Below, one piece after another: positions 1 through 6,551 of a DNA stretch of 13,303 nt (position 1 is the first letter of the stretch; every line of letters begins with the position of its first letter). Made by a program: the position numbers and the translations under genes. The notes below the pieces were generated by a model, which saw nothing but the letters and a program-made list of their open reading frames with translations, searched no databases and was not told the DNA's origin. The DNA comes from DATIYF01 sp035517775 (lineage in GTDB: Bacteria > Acidobacteriota > Terriglobia > Terriglobales > Acidobacteriaceae), in NCBI GenBank assembly GCA_035517775.1, contig DATIYF010000031.1:1-13303 (forward strand), read 5' to 3'.

Positions 1-141
1 TTCGTGGAGTTAGTCGTGTACGTGCCCATTGGAATTGTGGACCGCGCCAGCCTTGGCCTTGGCCTGAATTACATGGCGGATACGCTGATGTATTGCGGCG
101 CGGTTCTTCTGCTGGCAGGGGCCATGCCGCGGGAGGCCTAA
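1..141 (+). CDS. C-terminal fragment of an unidentified membrane protein
   Basis: An open frame runs from the first base of the window to a TAA at 139-141 and gives 46 residues, starting FVELVVYVPIGIVDRA and ending AGAMPREA. The fragment holds two hydrophobic stretches (VELVVYVPIGIV and DTLMYCGAVLLLAGAM), so it is probably the end of a multi-span inner-membrane protein. The start lies outside the window and I recognise no family. It converges on the plsC homologue, whose stop is 80 bp away. The gap holds a weak 6-bp inverted repeat (AGGAAT 183-188, ATTCCT 201-206) without a T-run, which is poor evidence for a terminator. Confidence 0.6.
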   Translation, partial: FVELVVYVPIGIVDRASLGLGLNYMADTLMYCGAVLLLAGAMPREA

Positions 142-221
142 GAGTCTCTGGTAAGAAAGCGGATTCCGATACCATGACCGTCAGGAATCAGCATGTTCGC
201 ATTCCTCGCAGACGGGAATCG

Positions 222-1055
222 CTACCGCGCGAGTAGGCCCGGCGCCTGGTACAAGTGAACCAGCCCTTCTTCGACCTTACTCGCCAGTTTCTCCATATCC
301 TTCAATGTCATCCCCTTGGTCGAGATCGGCTCCCCTACCCGCATCTCCAGCGGGCGGCACTTGATGTGGTAGGTATTCATAGGCAGCAGGTCGAAGGTTC
401 CCACCAGCGCCACCGGCACGACGTCCACTTGCGCTTTGATGGCGAGGAAAAAAGCGCCGGGCAGGAAGGGCTTGATTTCGCCGTCCGGGGTGCGGCCGCC
501 TTCGGGAAAGATCACCAGCGGCATACCTGCCTTAAGACTCTTCAGCGCCGAGCGGATGCTGCCGATGGATTTCGCCGGGTTCTGCTGGTCAATGCAAACC
601 TGCCGTGAGCGCCTCAGGTGCCAGCCGACAATCGGATAGTACAGCAGTTCGCTCTTGAACACGATGCGGAACTGGAAGGGCAGATAGACATAAAGCAGCG
701 GGATATCAAGCGCGGAGGCATGGTTCACGGCGTAAACGTACGGTCTCGAAGCATCAATCTTCTCGAGGCCGGTCACTTTCACCGGTGAAGAAATCGTGCC
801 CATGATGAGCCGCGACCAGAAGCTGGCCAGCGAGTGCAGAACGCGGCCATCCCGGTCAAACAAGCCAAAGGGAATGGAGACCACGCCCATAACGAGCGTG
901 TAGAGCCAGATCAGAGGATCGAGCAAGAAATATGAGCGCAGGCGGCTGGGCCAGCCATACTCCTTCTTGGGCAACCGGTCCTCGTCCGCCGAAGGGTCGC
1001 GCGAGGCCGATGGTTCTTCCACTTCCATACCGGGAGATGTCTTGGCTTCTGCCAC
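222..1055 (-). CDS. plsC: 1-acyl-sn-glycerol-3-phosphate acyltransferase (PlsC/AGPAT family)
   Basis: Predicted to acylate lysophosphatidic acid to phosphatidic acid at the inner membrane. The 277-aa protein has the AGPAT blocks in order: NHASALD (111-117, the HX4D catalytic His112/Asp117), FKSELLYYP (133-141), FPEGGRT (183-189, phosphate binding) and VPVALVG (213-219). A hydrophobic segment at about 45-66 (DPLIWLYTLVMGVVSIPFGLF) would anchor it. The first about 35 residues are acidic and low in complexity. The start used is GTG at 1053-1055, with a loose GAGGG about 12 nt upstream; an ATG ten codons in (MEVEEP) is an alternative. The gene begins 19 bp after the folC stop, so it is probably co-transcribed with folC. 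The exact acyl acceptor cannot be read from the sequence, since some family members use other lysolipids. Confidence 0.9.
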   Translation of the reverse strand: MAEAKTSPGMEVEEPSASRDPSADEDRLPKKEYGWPSRLRSYFLLDPLIWLYTLVMGVVSIPFGLFDRDGRVLHSLASFWSRLIMGTISSPVKVTGLEKIDASRPYVYAVNHASALDIPLLYVYLPFQFRIVFKSELLYYPIVGWHLRRSRQVCIDQQNPAKSIGSIRSALKSLKAGMPLVIFPEGGRTPDGEIKPFLPGAFFLAIKAQVDVVPVALVGTFDLLPMNTYHIKCRPLEMRVGEPISTKGMTLKDMEKLASKVEEGLVHLYQAPGLLAR

Positions 1056-1074
1056 TCTATGCTATGCCCTCAAT

Positions 1075-2454
1075 TCAGATGCGGACGCCGAGGGCGCGAA
1101 AGGCCTCTCCTACAATGTAAATTGAGCCGGTCACCACCACCAACCCATCGGGCGCCGCCAGCGCGCGGGCGCGTGAAAGCGCCGAGGCCACATCCGGTGT
1201 GGCTTCGATTTCGGCTGATGAACGGGCGGCCGCTTCGCCAATCTCGTCTGTGGTTGCTGATCTCGGGTTATCCGCGCGGGTCACGATGACAGACTGCGGC
1301 AGCGGAAAGAGAATTTCGGCAATCTCCGCAATCGCCTTGTCGCGCATGGCCCCGAACACCATGAACATGCGGCGGTCTTCATATACGGCGGAAAGAGTCG
1401 AACGCAGCGCCCAGGCGCCATCCGGGTTGTGGGCCACGTCGAGCACCAACTCAGGAGCGCCGTCGCCAGCGGGGATGATCTGAAACCTTCCCGGCCACCT
1501 CGTCTCGCGAATCCCGCGCTCGAGGGAGGCGGCCGTGACCCCGAACCCCTGCTTACTCAGCTCTTCCGCCGCGGCGATCGCCAGGGCGACGTTGCGCAGC
1601 TGATGGCGGCCGATCAGCGGGGTCTCGACTAGAATCTCCGACCCTTGAATCTGCAGGGGATAGCGGGCTATGAGCTGTGTCCGTGCCTTCCGACCCTCAG
1701 CGGTTAAGAACTGCTCGTTCGGGATGAAGTAATTTCCGCTGGCCGGCGAAAGCGGCGGCACATAGGCCACGGCGCTGACCGCGGTCGCTCCCAGCTCCAG
1801 GATCGTGTTCCCAATCACATCATTGGCCTCGGGATGCTGCGGCAATGTCACCACAATTCCTCGCGGCCGAATGATGCCGGCCTTCTCGCGGGCAATTTCG
1901 GTCACCGTGTTGCCGAGAAATTTCTGATGGTCGAGCGAAATGTCAGTAATCACGGCCACCCGCGGCTCAACCACGTTGGTGGCATCCAACCGGCCGCCCA
2001 TGCCCACTTCCAGCACAGCAATCTCCACCTTTTGCCGCCAGAAATATTCGAAGGCCATGGCGGTGAGCGTCTCGAAAAAGCTGGGGTGCCAGGGAAGCTC
2101 GCCTTCGCTGACCAGGCGCTCAGCAGTGCGGTCCACCACGTCGTGCAGCAAGGCAAAGTCGTCGTCCGGAATCGGTTCACCGTTGATGCAGATGCGTTCG
2201 TTGATTCGCACCAGGTGAGGCGAAGTGTAGCGCCCGGTCCGCAGCCCGGAGGCGCGAAGAATCGATGCCAGGGTGGCCGCGGTCGAGCCTTTGCCATTGG
2301 TGCCTGCAATCAGCACGGCGGGAAAGCGACGCTCAGGATGATCGAGAGCCGCCAGCAGAACCCGCATGTGGGCCAGGTCGAACTTATTCGAGGGCGTGTG
2401 CGCCAGCTCGTGGCCCAGCGCGAACATGCGCGTGATTGCAGTTTCGTAGGACAT
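1075..2454 (-). CDS. folC: Bifunctional folylpolyglutamate synthase / dihydrofolate synthase
   Basis: Adds glutamate to dihydropteroate and to reduced folates, ATP-dependent and cytosolic (Mur ligase superfamily). In the 459-aa product numbered from the ATG at 2452-2454: P-loop GTNGKGS at 51-57, TSPHL at 77-81, GMGGRLDATN at 151-160, SLDH at 173-176, EKAGI at 190-194 (the lysine expected to be carbamylated), GRHQLRN at 282-288, WPGRF at 320-324 and AHNPDG at 341-346. The frame is open 20 codons further to a TTG at 2514, but MSYETAITRMFALG is the usual FolC N-terminus, so I chose the internal ATG although it lacks a clear Shine-Dalgarno. The gene follows accD on the same strand, an association also seen in E. 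coli, and is followed after 19 bp by plsC. All expected motifs are present, so it should be active. Whether both activities are retained cannot be read from the sequence. Confidence 0.95.
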   Translation of the reverse strand: MSYETAITRMFALGHELAHTPSNKFDLAHMRVLLAALDHPERRFPAVLIAGTNGKGSTAATLASILRASGLRTGRYTSPHLVRINERICINGEPIPDDDFALLHDVVDRTAERLVSEGELPWHPSFFETLTAMAFEYFWRQKVEIAVLEVGMGGRLDATNVVEPRVAVITDISLDHQKFLGNTVTEIAREKAGIIRPRGIVVTLPQHPEANDVIGNTILELGATAVSAVAYVPPLSPASGNYFIPNEQFLTAEGRKARTQLIARYPLQIQGSEILVETPLIGRHQLRNVALAIAAAEELSKQGFGVTAASLERGIRETRWPGRFQIIPAGDGAPELVLDVAHNPDGAWALRSTLSAVYEDRRMFMVFGAMRDKAIAEIAEILFPLPQSVIVTRADNPRSATTDEIGEAAARSSAEIEATPDVASALSRARALAAPDGLVVVTGSIYIVGEAFRALGVRI

Positions 2455-2682
2455 ACGGCTGGCCGCCGCCGGCGCTCCCGGTTGCAGCCCATCTGAAAAC
2501 AAGTAGATTATCAATTGTCGCTCAAGCGATTCGAGGGGAGCTCGCCGAACTGCATCCGGAGCCGGTTCAAGGCCCTAAAGATGGTGCTGAATTGGATCAG
2601 CCGTAACATAGCCCCAGGGGAAGACGCGCCGTAGCGGCCCGCGGCTGCAAGCCGGCCTGTCGAAAAATCAGCTTCCAGTGAG

Positions 2683-2699
2683 CAGTTCCCAGTTCCCAG
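2683..2699. repeat. Short heptamer tandem repeat next to the accD stop
   Basis: On the plus strand this reads CAGTTCCCAGTTCCCAG, two and a half copies of a 7-nt unit (CTGGGAA on the accD coding strand). It ends four bases before the accD stop codon, i.e. just downstream of the gene. It is too short to be conclusive. I note it because such runs of AACTGGG-like heptamers look like intergenic simple repeats and because accD also has a repeat on its other side. Confidence 0.45.
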
Positions 2700-2702
2700 C
2701 CG

Positions 2703-3551
2703 CTAAGCCGCTGCAACCATAAAATCCAGGGCGCGGGCGATGTACGGCTTAATGTCTTTGCGATGCACCACCGCATCCAGCATGCCGTGCTCGAGAAGAA
2801 ACTCGCTGCGCTGGAAGCCCTGGGGCAGCTTCTGCCGGATGGTCTGCTCGATCACACGCGGGCCGGCAAAACCGATCAGCGCTCCGGGCTCGGCGATGTT
2901 CACATCGCCCAGCATGGCGAAAGACGCGGTCACGCCGCCGGTCGTCGGGTCGGTGAGAACGGAAATATAAGGGACGTGAGCTTCATCCAGGCGGGCCAGC
3001 GCGGCAGAGATCTTCGCCAGCTGCATCAGGCTGACAACGCCCTCCATCATGCGCGCGCCGCCGGAGGCGGAAATGATCACGATCGGCACCCGCGCCTCAG
3101 CCGCCTTCTCAATGGCCCGCGTAATGGCCTCGCCCACCACTGCTCCCATGCTGCCGCCGATGAACGAGTATTCCATCGCGCTCACAATCACCGGCCGCGC
3201 GTTGAGCTTGCCCTGGGCGTTGATGACGGCATCTTTCAGGCCGGTATCGGCCTGCGCCTGCTTCAGGCGCGAGCCGTAAGCCTTCAGGTCCATAAACTTC
3301 AGCGGATCGGTGGAGGACAGGCCAGAATCGAAAACCTCGTAGCTTCCATCATCGAGCAGCTGCGCCAGGCGGGTGCGGGCGTCAATGCGAAAGTGCTTGT
3401 CACACTTGGGGCAAACGTTCAGGTTTTCGGCGAGGTCTTTCTTCCAGATCACCTGGCGGCAATCTTCGCACTTCACCCACAGGCCCTCGGTGCGGACCTT
3501 CTTTTCCCCCGAGGTATCCAGCTCGCCGGATTGGCGTTTGAACCAAGCCAT
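2703..3551 (-). CDS. accD: Acetyl-CoA carboxylase carboxyltransferase subunit beta
   Basis: Beta half of the carboxyltransferase that moves the carboxyl group from biotin-BCCP to acetyl-CoA, giving malonyl-CoA for fatty acid synthesis; it works with AccA, AccB and AccC, none of which is in this window. The 282-aa protein opens with the typical zinc ribbon (Cys28, Cys31, Cys47, Cys50). The crotonase-fold body follows, with SGGARMMEG at 163-171 (glycines forming the oxyanion site), PTTGGVTASFAMLGD at about 202-216 and FAGPRVIEQTIRQ at 228-240. The length is normal. The start ATG at 3549-3551 gives the family N-terminus MAWFKR. No Shine-Dalgarno is visible; instead the leader is filled by an AT-rich imperfect inverted repeat. 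folC follows on the same strand. Confidence 0.97.
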   Translation of the reverse strand: MAWFKRQSGELDTSGEKKVRTEGLWVKCEDCRQVIWKKDLAENLNVCPKCDKHFRIDARTRLAQLLDDGSYEVFDSGLSSTDPLKFMDLKAYGSRLKQAQADTGLKDAVINAQGKLNARPVIVSAMEYSFIGGSMGAVVGEAITRAIEKAAEARVPIVIISASGGARMMEGVVSLMQLAKISAALARLDEAHVPYISVLTDPTTGGVTASFAMLGDVNIAEPGALIGFAGPRVIEQTIRQKLPQGFQRSEFLLEHGMLDAVVHRKDIKPYIARALDFMVAAA

Positions 3552-3561
3552 GGGGAATTTG

Positions 3562-3655
3562 TGATCGGGTAATTTTCTAAATTGGTAATTGAAAATCTCA
3601 GCCGGGTGGGGCTTTCAAATTTTCCAATTACCAAATTTCGCAATTACCCAATCAG
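3562..3655. repeat. Long imperfect inverted repeat built of GGTAATT units, accD leader
   Basis: Two arms of about 37-43 nt (3562-3598 and 3613-3655) are imperfect reverse complements around a GC-rich loop of about 14 nt. Matching blocks are GATCGGGTAATT (3563-3574) against AATTACCCAATC (3642-3653), one mismatch, and TTGGTAATTG (3582-3591) against CAATTACCAA (3625-3634), perfect; AAAAT/ATTTT segments lie near the loop. Each arm therefore carries two GGTAATT-type units. The element is strongly AT-rich in a GC-rich region, covers nearly the whole cobO-accD gap and overlaps the cobO stop codon (3652-3654). It could be a terminator-like or processing hairpin, or a small dispersed repeat. It lacks a clean T-run. 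Confidence 0.75.
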
Positions 3656-4188
3656 TATTCGATTCCTCTCTGCGCCATCACGCCTTTCTCATAGGCATGC
3701 TTGACCTGGCGCATTTCGGTCACGGTATCGGCCAGTTCAACAATTGTCGGATGCGCATTGCGCCCCGTCAAGATGACGTGCACCATTTCCGGTTTGTTCT
3801 TCAGGCTCTCCGCCACCTTTTCGGGATTGAGCATGCCATAGCTGATGGCGTAATTGATTTCGTCGAGAATCACCAGGTCCCACTGGCCCGACTGAATGGC
3901 CTGCACACCTTCCGCCCAGGCTGCTTCCACCATGCGCACGTCTTCGGGGTCCGGCTTTTCGGTTCCTACTTTCACAAAGCCCCGTCCCATCTGCTTCATA
4001 ACGAACCTGTCGCCGAAGGCCTGCACCGCATCCAGCTCGCCATAGTGCCACGAGCCTTTCAGAAACTGCAGCATGAGCACGCGCATGCCCTGGCCGACGG
4101 CGCGCAGGGCCGTGCCCATGGCCGCGGTGGTTTTGCCTTTGCCCGGGCCGGTATTGACGATAATCAGGCCGCGCCGCACGTCCGCCAT
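3652..4188 (-). CDS. cobO: Cob(I)yrinic acid a,c-diamide adenosyltransferase (CobO/BtuR/CobA type)
   Basis: Transfers the 5'-deoxyadenosyl group from ATP to cob(I)alamin or cobinamide, in adenosylcobalamin synthesis and salvage; cytosolic. The 178-aa protein is full length and has the family P-loop GPGKGKTT (14-21), the Walker-B-like VILDEINYA (106-114), TGRNAHP (141-147) and the conserved C-terminus MAQRGIEY. The ATG at 4186-4188 gives the expected short N-terminus. No other cobalamin gene and no cobalamin riboswitch was seen here, so it stands alone, which fits a salvage role, although other genes may lie elsewhere. A TACAAT -10 candidate is present just upstream. Confidence 0.95.
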   Translation of the reverse strand: MADVRRGLIIVNTGPGKGKTTAAMGTALRAVGQGMRVLMLQFLKGSWHYGELDAVQAFGDRFVMKQMGRGFVKVGTEKPDPEDVRMVEAAWAEGVQAIQSGQWDLVILDEINYAISYGMLNPEKVAESLKNKPEMVHVILTGRNAHPTIVELADTVTEMRQVKHAYEKGVMAQRGIEY

Positions 4189-4195
4189 AGGCGAT

Positions 4196-4226
4196 AGGCT
4201 GACGATTGTACCTGTTCGATCAGCCT
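4196..4226 (-). promoter_or_regulatory. Candidate cobO promoter -10 inside a 7-bp inverted repeat
   Basis: On the minus strand TACAAT (plus positions 4205-4210) matches the sigma70 -10 at five of six bases and lies 16 nt before the cobO ATG, predicting a leader of about 10 nt. It is bracketed by a perfect inverted repeat AGGCTGA (4196-4202) / TCAGCCT (4220-4226), a possible operator. No good -35 was found, so this is a weak call. Confidence 0.35.
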
Positions 4227-4326
4227 CCCGTTAGATTCGGGTTCCCGGCATAGGGTATTTCAGGGAACTATCAGAATTTGCAGTCCGTACCATGCGCCAG
4301 GCATCCAATCCCGCCGGAGGCATGGC

Positions 4327-4794
4327 ATGACCCGCGCCGCAATCTCCGCCTTGATCGTGGTTTGTCTTTTTACCCTCAGAGCGCCTTCGGTGCCCGCCTG
4401 GCAGACAGCTCTCTCCTCGCGCGAAGAGGAAATGATGCGCCAGGTAATCGAGCTGGAAGCCCAGGCTCGCGACGCCGCCCTGCATAACGATGCCGCCTTT
4501 ACTGAGCGCACGCTGGCCGAGGATTACGTTGCCATTGGCCCGCTGGGTACCGTTATCACCAAAGGCGAAAGCGTCGCTGCCCGCCGCCAAGCCAAGCTGC
4601 ATTATGATTCCATTGACATCAGCGAGATGGTGGTGCGGATTTACGGCGAAACCGCCATCGTCACCGCCAAAGCGGTGGTCAAGGGCCACGACCTCGGGCA
4701 AGACTTCAGCGGTCCTTACCGCTTCACCAGGGTCTGGGTCAGGCGCAACGGAGAATGGCAGGCAGCCAGCTACCAGGCTACCGTGACCCAGTAA
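4327..4794 (+). CDS. Secreted SnoaL-like / DUF4440 (NTF2-fold) protein
   Basis: The 155-aa product has a signal peptide (residues 1-24, hydrophobic core ISALIVVCLFTL, likely cut after SVPA) followed by an NTF2-like domain. Typical elements are EEMMRQVIELEAQARDAALHNDAAF, then LAEDYVAIGPLGTVITKGE, then paired strands ending RFTRVWVRRNGEWQAASYQATV, as in DUF4440 ketosteroid-isomerase-like proteins. The ATG is well supported by GGAGG at 4316-4320, six bases upstream. Members of this fold range from isomerases to ligand-binding proteins, so no substrate can be assigned. It is the only plus-strand gene in the left half, read divergently from cobO and convergently with the 52-aa gene. Confidence 0.85.
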   Translation: MTRAAISALIVVCLFTLRAPSVPAWQTALSSREEEMMRQVIELEAQARDAALHNDAAFTERTLAEDYVAIGPLGTVITKGESVAARRQAKLHYDSIDISEMVVRIYGETAIVTAKAVVKGHDLGQDFSGPYRFTRVWVRRNGEWQAASYQATVTQ

Positions 4795-4825
4795 GGCGGA
4801 GGTTGCCGCCGTCTCCTGCAACCTC
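4795..4825. terminator. Candidate bidirectional terminator hairpin between convergent genes
   Basis: The 32-bp gap between two facing stop codons contains a perfect 7-bp inverted repeat, GAGGTTG (4799-4805) / CAACCTC (4819-4825). A competing 5-bp stem, GGCGG (4795-4799) / CCGCC (4806-4810), overlaps it. There is no U-run, so intrinsic termination is not certain; position is the main argument. Confidence 0.4.
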
Positions 4826-4826
4826 G

Positions 4827-4985
4827 CTAAGTGGTCTCCACCCGGTGCAGTTCGGGCTTCGAGCCATCCGCGGGATAGCCCTCGTCATCCATCAGCCGCG
4901 CGGTGATCTTGAGGGCCTCAACTTCCCGCCGCACGCGCTGCAACTCCTGCTCTTTGATCCGAATCAGCTCCCATGGATCTCTCAT
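4827..4985 (-). CDS. Small coiled-coil-like protein, 52 aa, unknown function
   Basis: ATG at 4983-4985 to TAG at 4827-4829 encodes 52 residues starting MRDPWELIRIKEQELQRVRR and ending HRVETT. Residues 3-32 have a heptad-like charged/hydrophobic pattern (WELIRIKEQELQRVRREVEALKITARLM), so a single helix or coiled coil is likely; the C-terminal 20 residues are polar with a GYPADG turn. A Shine-Dalgarno AAGGA lies 8 nt before the ATG, which supports translation. I recall similar short proteins opening with DPWEL(L/I)R and containing KEVEALRI in acidobacterial genomes, but I cannot confirm this here. It lies 130 bp downstream of rlmH on the same strand. No function is proposed. Confidence 0.72.
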   Translation of the reverse strand: MRDPWELIRIKEQELQRVRREVEALKITARLMDDEGYPADGSKPELHRVETT

Positions 4986-5115
4986 CAGAAAAGTCCTTGC
5001 ATCAGAAAATTCCTTGGCTGGTGATGGAGTGTAGGGGCGGGCAACTGCTGTTAAGCGTACACCGCAACCGGAGACTACAAAACATCACGGAGGTACAGGC
5101 CCGCTCCCCCATCTA

Positions 5116-5562
5116 TCAATGTCCATGGTGATAGGGATGGCCTTTCAGGATTGTATACGCCCGATACAGCTGTTCGAGCAAGACCACCCGCGCAATTTCA
5201 TGGGCCAGCGTCATTTTGCCTAGAGAAAGCAGCATCCGCGCTGAGCGCCGGGCCTGCTCGCTGAAGCCATCTGCCGGCCCTATCGCGAAGAGCAAAGGCG
5301 CGGAGCTTCGCTGCTGGCAATCCCCCATGTAACTCGCCAGTCCCTCGGACGATAGCTGCCTTCCTCGTGAATCCAGCAGGACCATTGTGAGCCCGGAATG
5401 AGATGGGCCGCCGCGCTCGGCCAGATTCATGAGAGCCGCCTCATCTTTGAGCGCCAGGCCTTCCACTTCGGCATAGTGCGACAGGCGTTTCAGGTATTCG
5501 TTAGTCAATTCCTGAATCGCGGGCTGTTTGGTTTTACCGATCCAGGCGATTTTAAGTTTCAC
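5116..5562 (-). CDS. rlmH: 23S rRNA (pseudouridine1915-N3)-methyltransferase RlmH
   Basis: SPOUT-class enzyme using S-adenosylmethionine to methylate N3 of pseudouridine 1915 in helix 69 of 23S rRNA, a late step on the 70S ribosome. The 148-aa length is normal. Visible motifs: LDSRG (63-67), FAIGPADG (92-99, where IGGADG is usual, so the second Gly is Pro95), the long block LSLGKMTLAHEIARVVLLEQLYRA (about 112-135) that forms the SAM-binding knot, and the C-terminal HPYHH. The start is GTG at 5560-5562. There is no Shine-Dalgarno, but TTAAAT lies five bases upstream on the coding strand, so the mRNA may be nearly leaderless. It follows the hbd-type gene by 53 bp on the same strand. Confidence 0.95.
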   Translation of the reverse strand: MKLKIAWIGKTKQPAIQELTNEYLKRLSHYAEVEGLALKDEAALMNLAERGGPSHSGLTMVLLDSRGRQLSSEGLASYMGDCQQRSSAPLLFAIGPADGFSEQARRSARMLLSLGKMTLAHEIARVVLLEQLYRAYTILKGHPYHHGH

Positions 5563-5615
5563 AGGAGAGATTTAACCACGGACGGTCGATCTCAAGTGGC
5601 GATCTTGAACTGGAA

Positions 5616-6464
5616 TCAATAGGTATAGAACCCGCGCCCGCTCTTCTTGCCCAGCCAGCCCGCATCCACCATCTTGACCAGGAGCGGGCAGGGCCGGTAC
5701 TTAGGATCTCCCAGGCCATCGTGCAAGACGCGCATGATGTCGAGGCAAACATCCAGGCCGATAAAGTCGGCCAGGGTCAGCGGCCCCATGGGGTGCGCCA
5801 TACCCAGCCTGAAAACTTCATCCACCGCCTGCGCCGTGGCAACCCCTTCCATCACCGCATACATGGCTTCGTTCAGCAGCGGCATGAGCACCCGATTGGA
5901 GACGAAACCGGGCGCGTCGTTCACCTCCACCGGCGTTTTCTCCAGCTTCACGGCCAGCTCGCGCACCGTTCCAAAGGTCTCCTGCGCCGTCGCCAGCCCG
6001 CGAATTACTTCCACCAGCTTCATCACCGGCACGGGATTGAAGAAGTGCATGCCGATGACCTTTTCCGGGCGCTTGGTCAGCCCCGCCAGCCTGGTAATCG
6101 AGATGGAGGAAGTGTTCGAGGCCAGAATGACCTCCGGGCGGCAGATGCGGTCGAGATCGCGAAAGATTTCCGCCTTGATCTCCAACTTCTCCGTAGCAGC
6201 TTCCACCACAAAGTCGCAGGCGGCAAGCTTGCCGCGCTCGAGCGCCGGCTCCAGCCGCTTCAGCGCTTCGGCTTTGTCCGCGGCTGTAATCTTGTTCTTC
6301 GCCACCTCCCGTTCCAGGTTGGCGGCGATCCTCGCCAGTGCCCGCTCGAGAAATTCCTGCTTCACCTCGCAGAGAATTACGGAAAACCCGTGGCGGGCGA
6401 AGACATGCGCGATGCCGTTGCCCATGGTGCCCGCGCCCACAACACCCACGCGCTGGATCGTCAT
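5616..6464 (-). CDS. hbd: 3-hydroxybutyryl-CoA dehydrogenase (3-hydroxyacyl-CoA dehydrogenase family)
   Basis: NAD(P)-dependent, reversible oxidation of (S)-3-hydroxybutyryl-CoA to acetoacetyl-CoA, used in butyrate/PHB-type metabolism or beta-oxidation; cytosolic. The 282-aa single-function protein has the Rossmann GAGTMG motif at 10-15, NTSSI at 117-121 (catalytic Ser119), HFFNPVPVMKLVEVI at 140-154 (catalytic His140, Glu152), DAPGFVSNR at 183-191 (Asn190) and GMAHPMGPLTLADFIGLDV at 221-239, ending KKSGRGFYTY as expected. All catalytic residues are present. The ATG at 6462-6464 is supported by GAGGAG seven bases upstream. It lies 87 bp downstream of the kinase-like gene and 53 bp upstream of rlmH. 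No thiolase or crotonase lies nearby, so the pathway stays open; paaH and mmgB homologues look the same at this level. Confidence 0.93.
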   Translation of the reverse strand: MTIQRVGVVGAGTMGNGIAHVFARHGFSVILCEVKQEFLERALARIAANLEREVAKNKITAADKAEALKRLEPALERGKLAACDFVVEAATEKLEIKAEIFRDLDRICRPEVILASNTSSISITRLAGLTKRPEKVIGMHFFNPVPVMKLVEVIRGLATAQETFGTVRELAVKLEKTPVEVNDAPGFVSNRVLMPLLNEAMYAVMEGVATAQAVDEVFRLGMAHPMGPLTLADFIGLDVCLDIMRVLHDGLGDPKYRPCPLLVKMVDAGWLGKKSGRGFYTY

Positions 6465-6551
6465 GCGGTTACTCCTCGGCGGGAAAACTCAAGAGTCTAA
6501 CACTCCGGGGGGCACTTTACCGGGCAGGAGCAAGTTGGCGGGTTGGCGTCT

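Noticed and set aside
4189..4326. Cobalamin riboswitch for cobO
   Set aside because: The region before cobO is too short and holds no B12-box; only a small dyad and a -10 candidate are seen.
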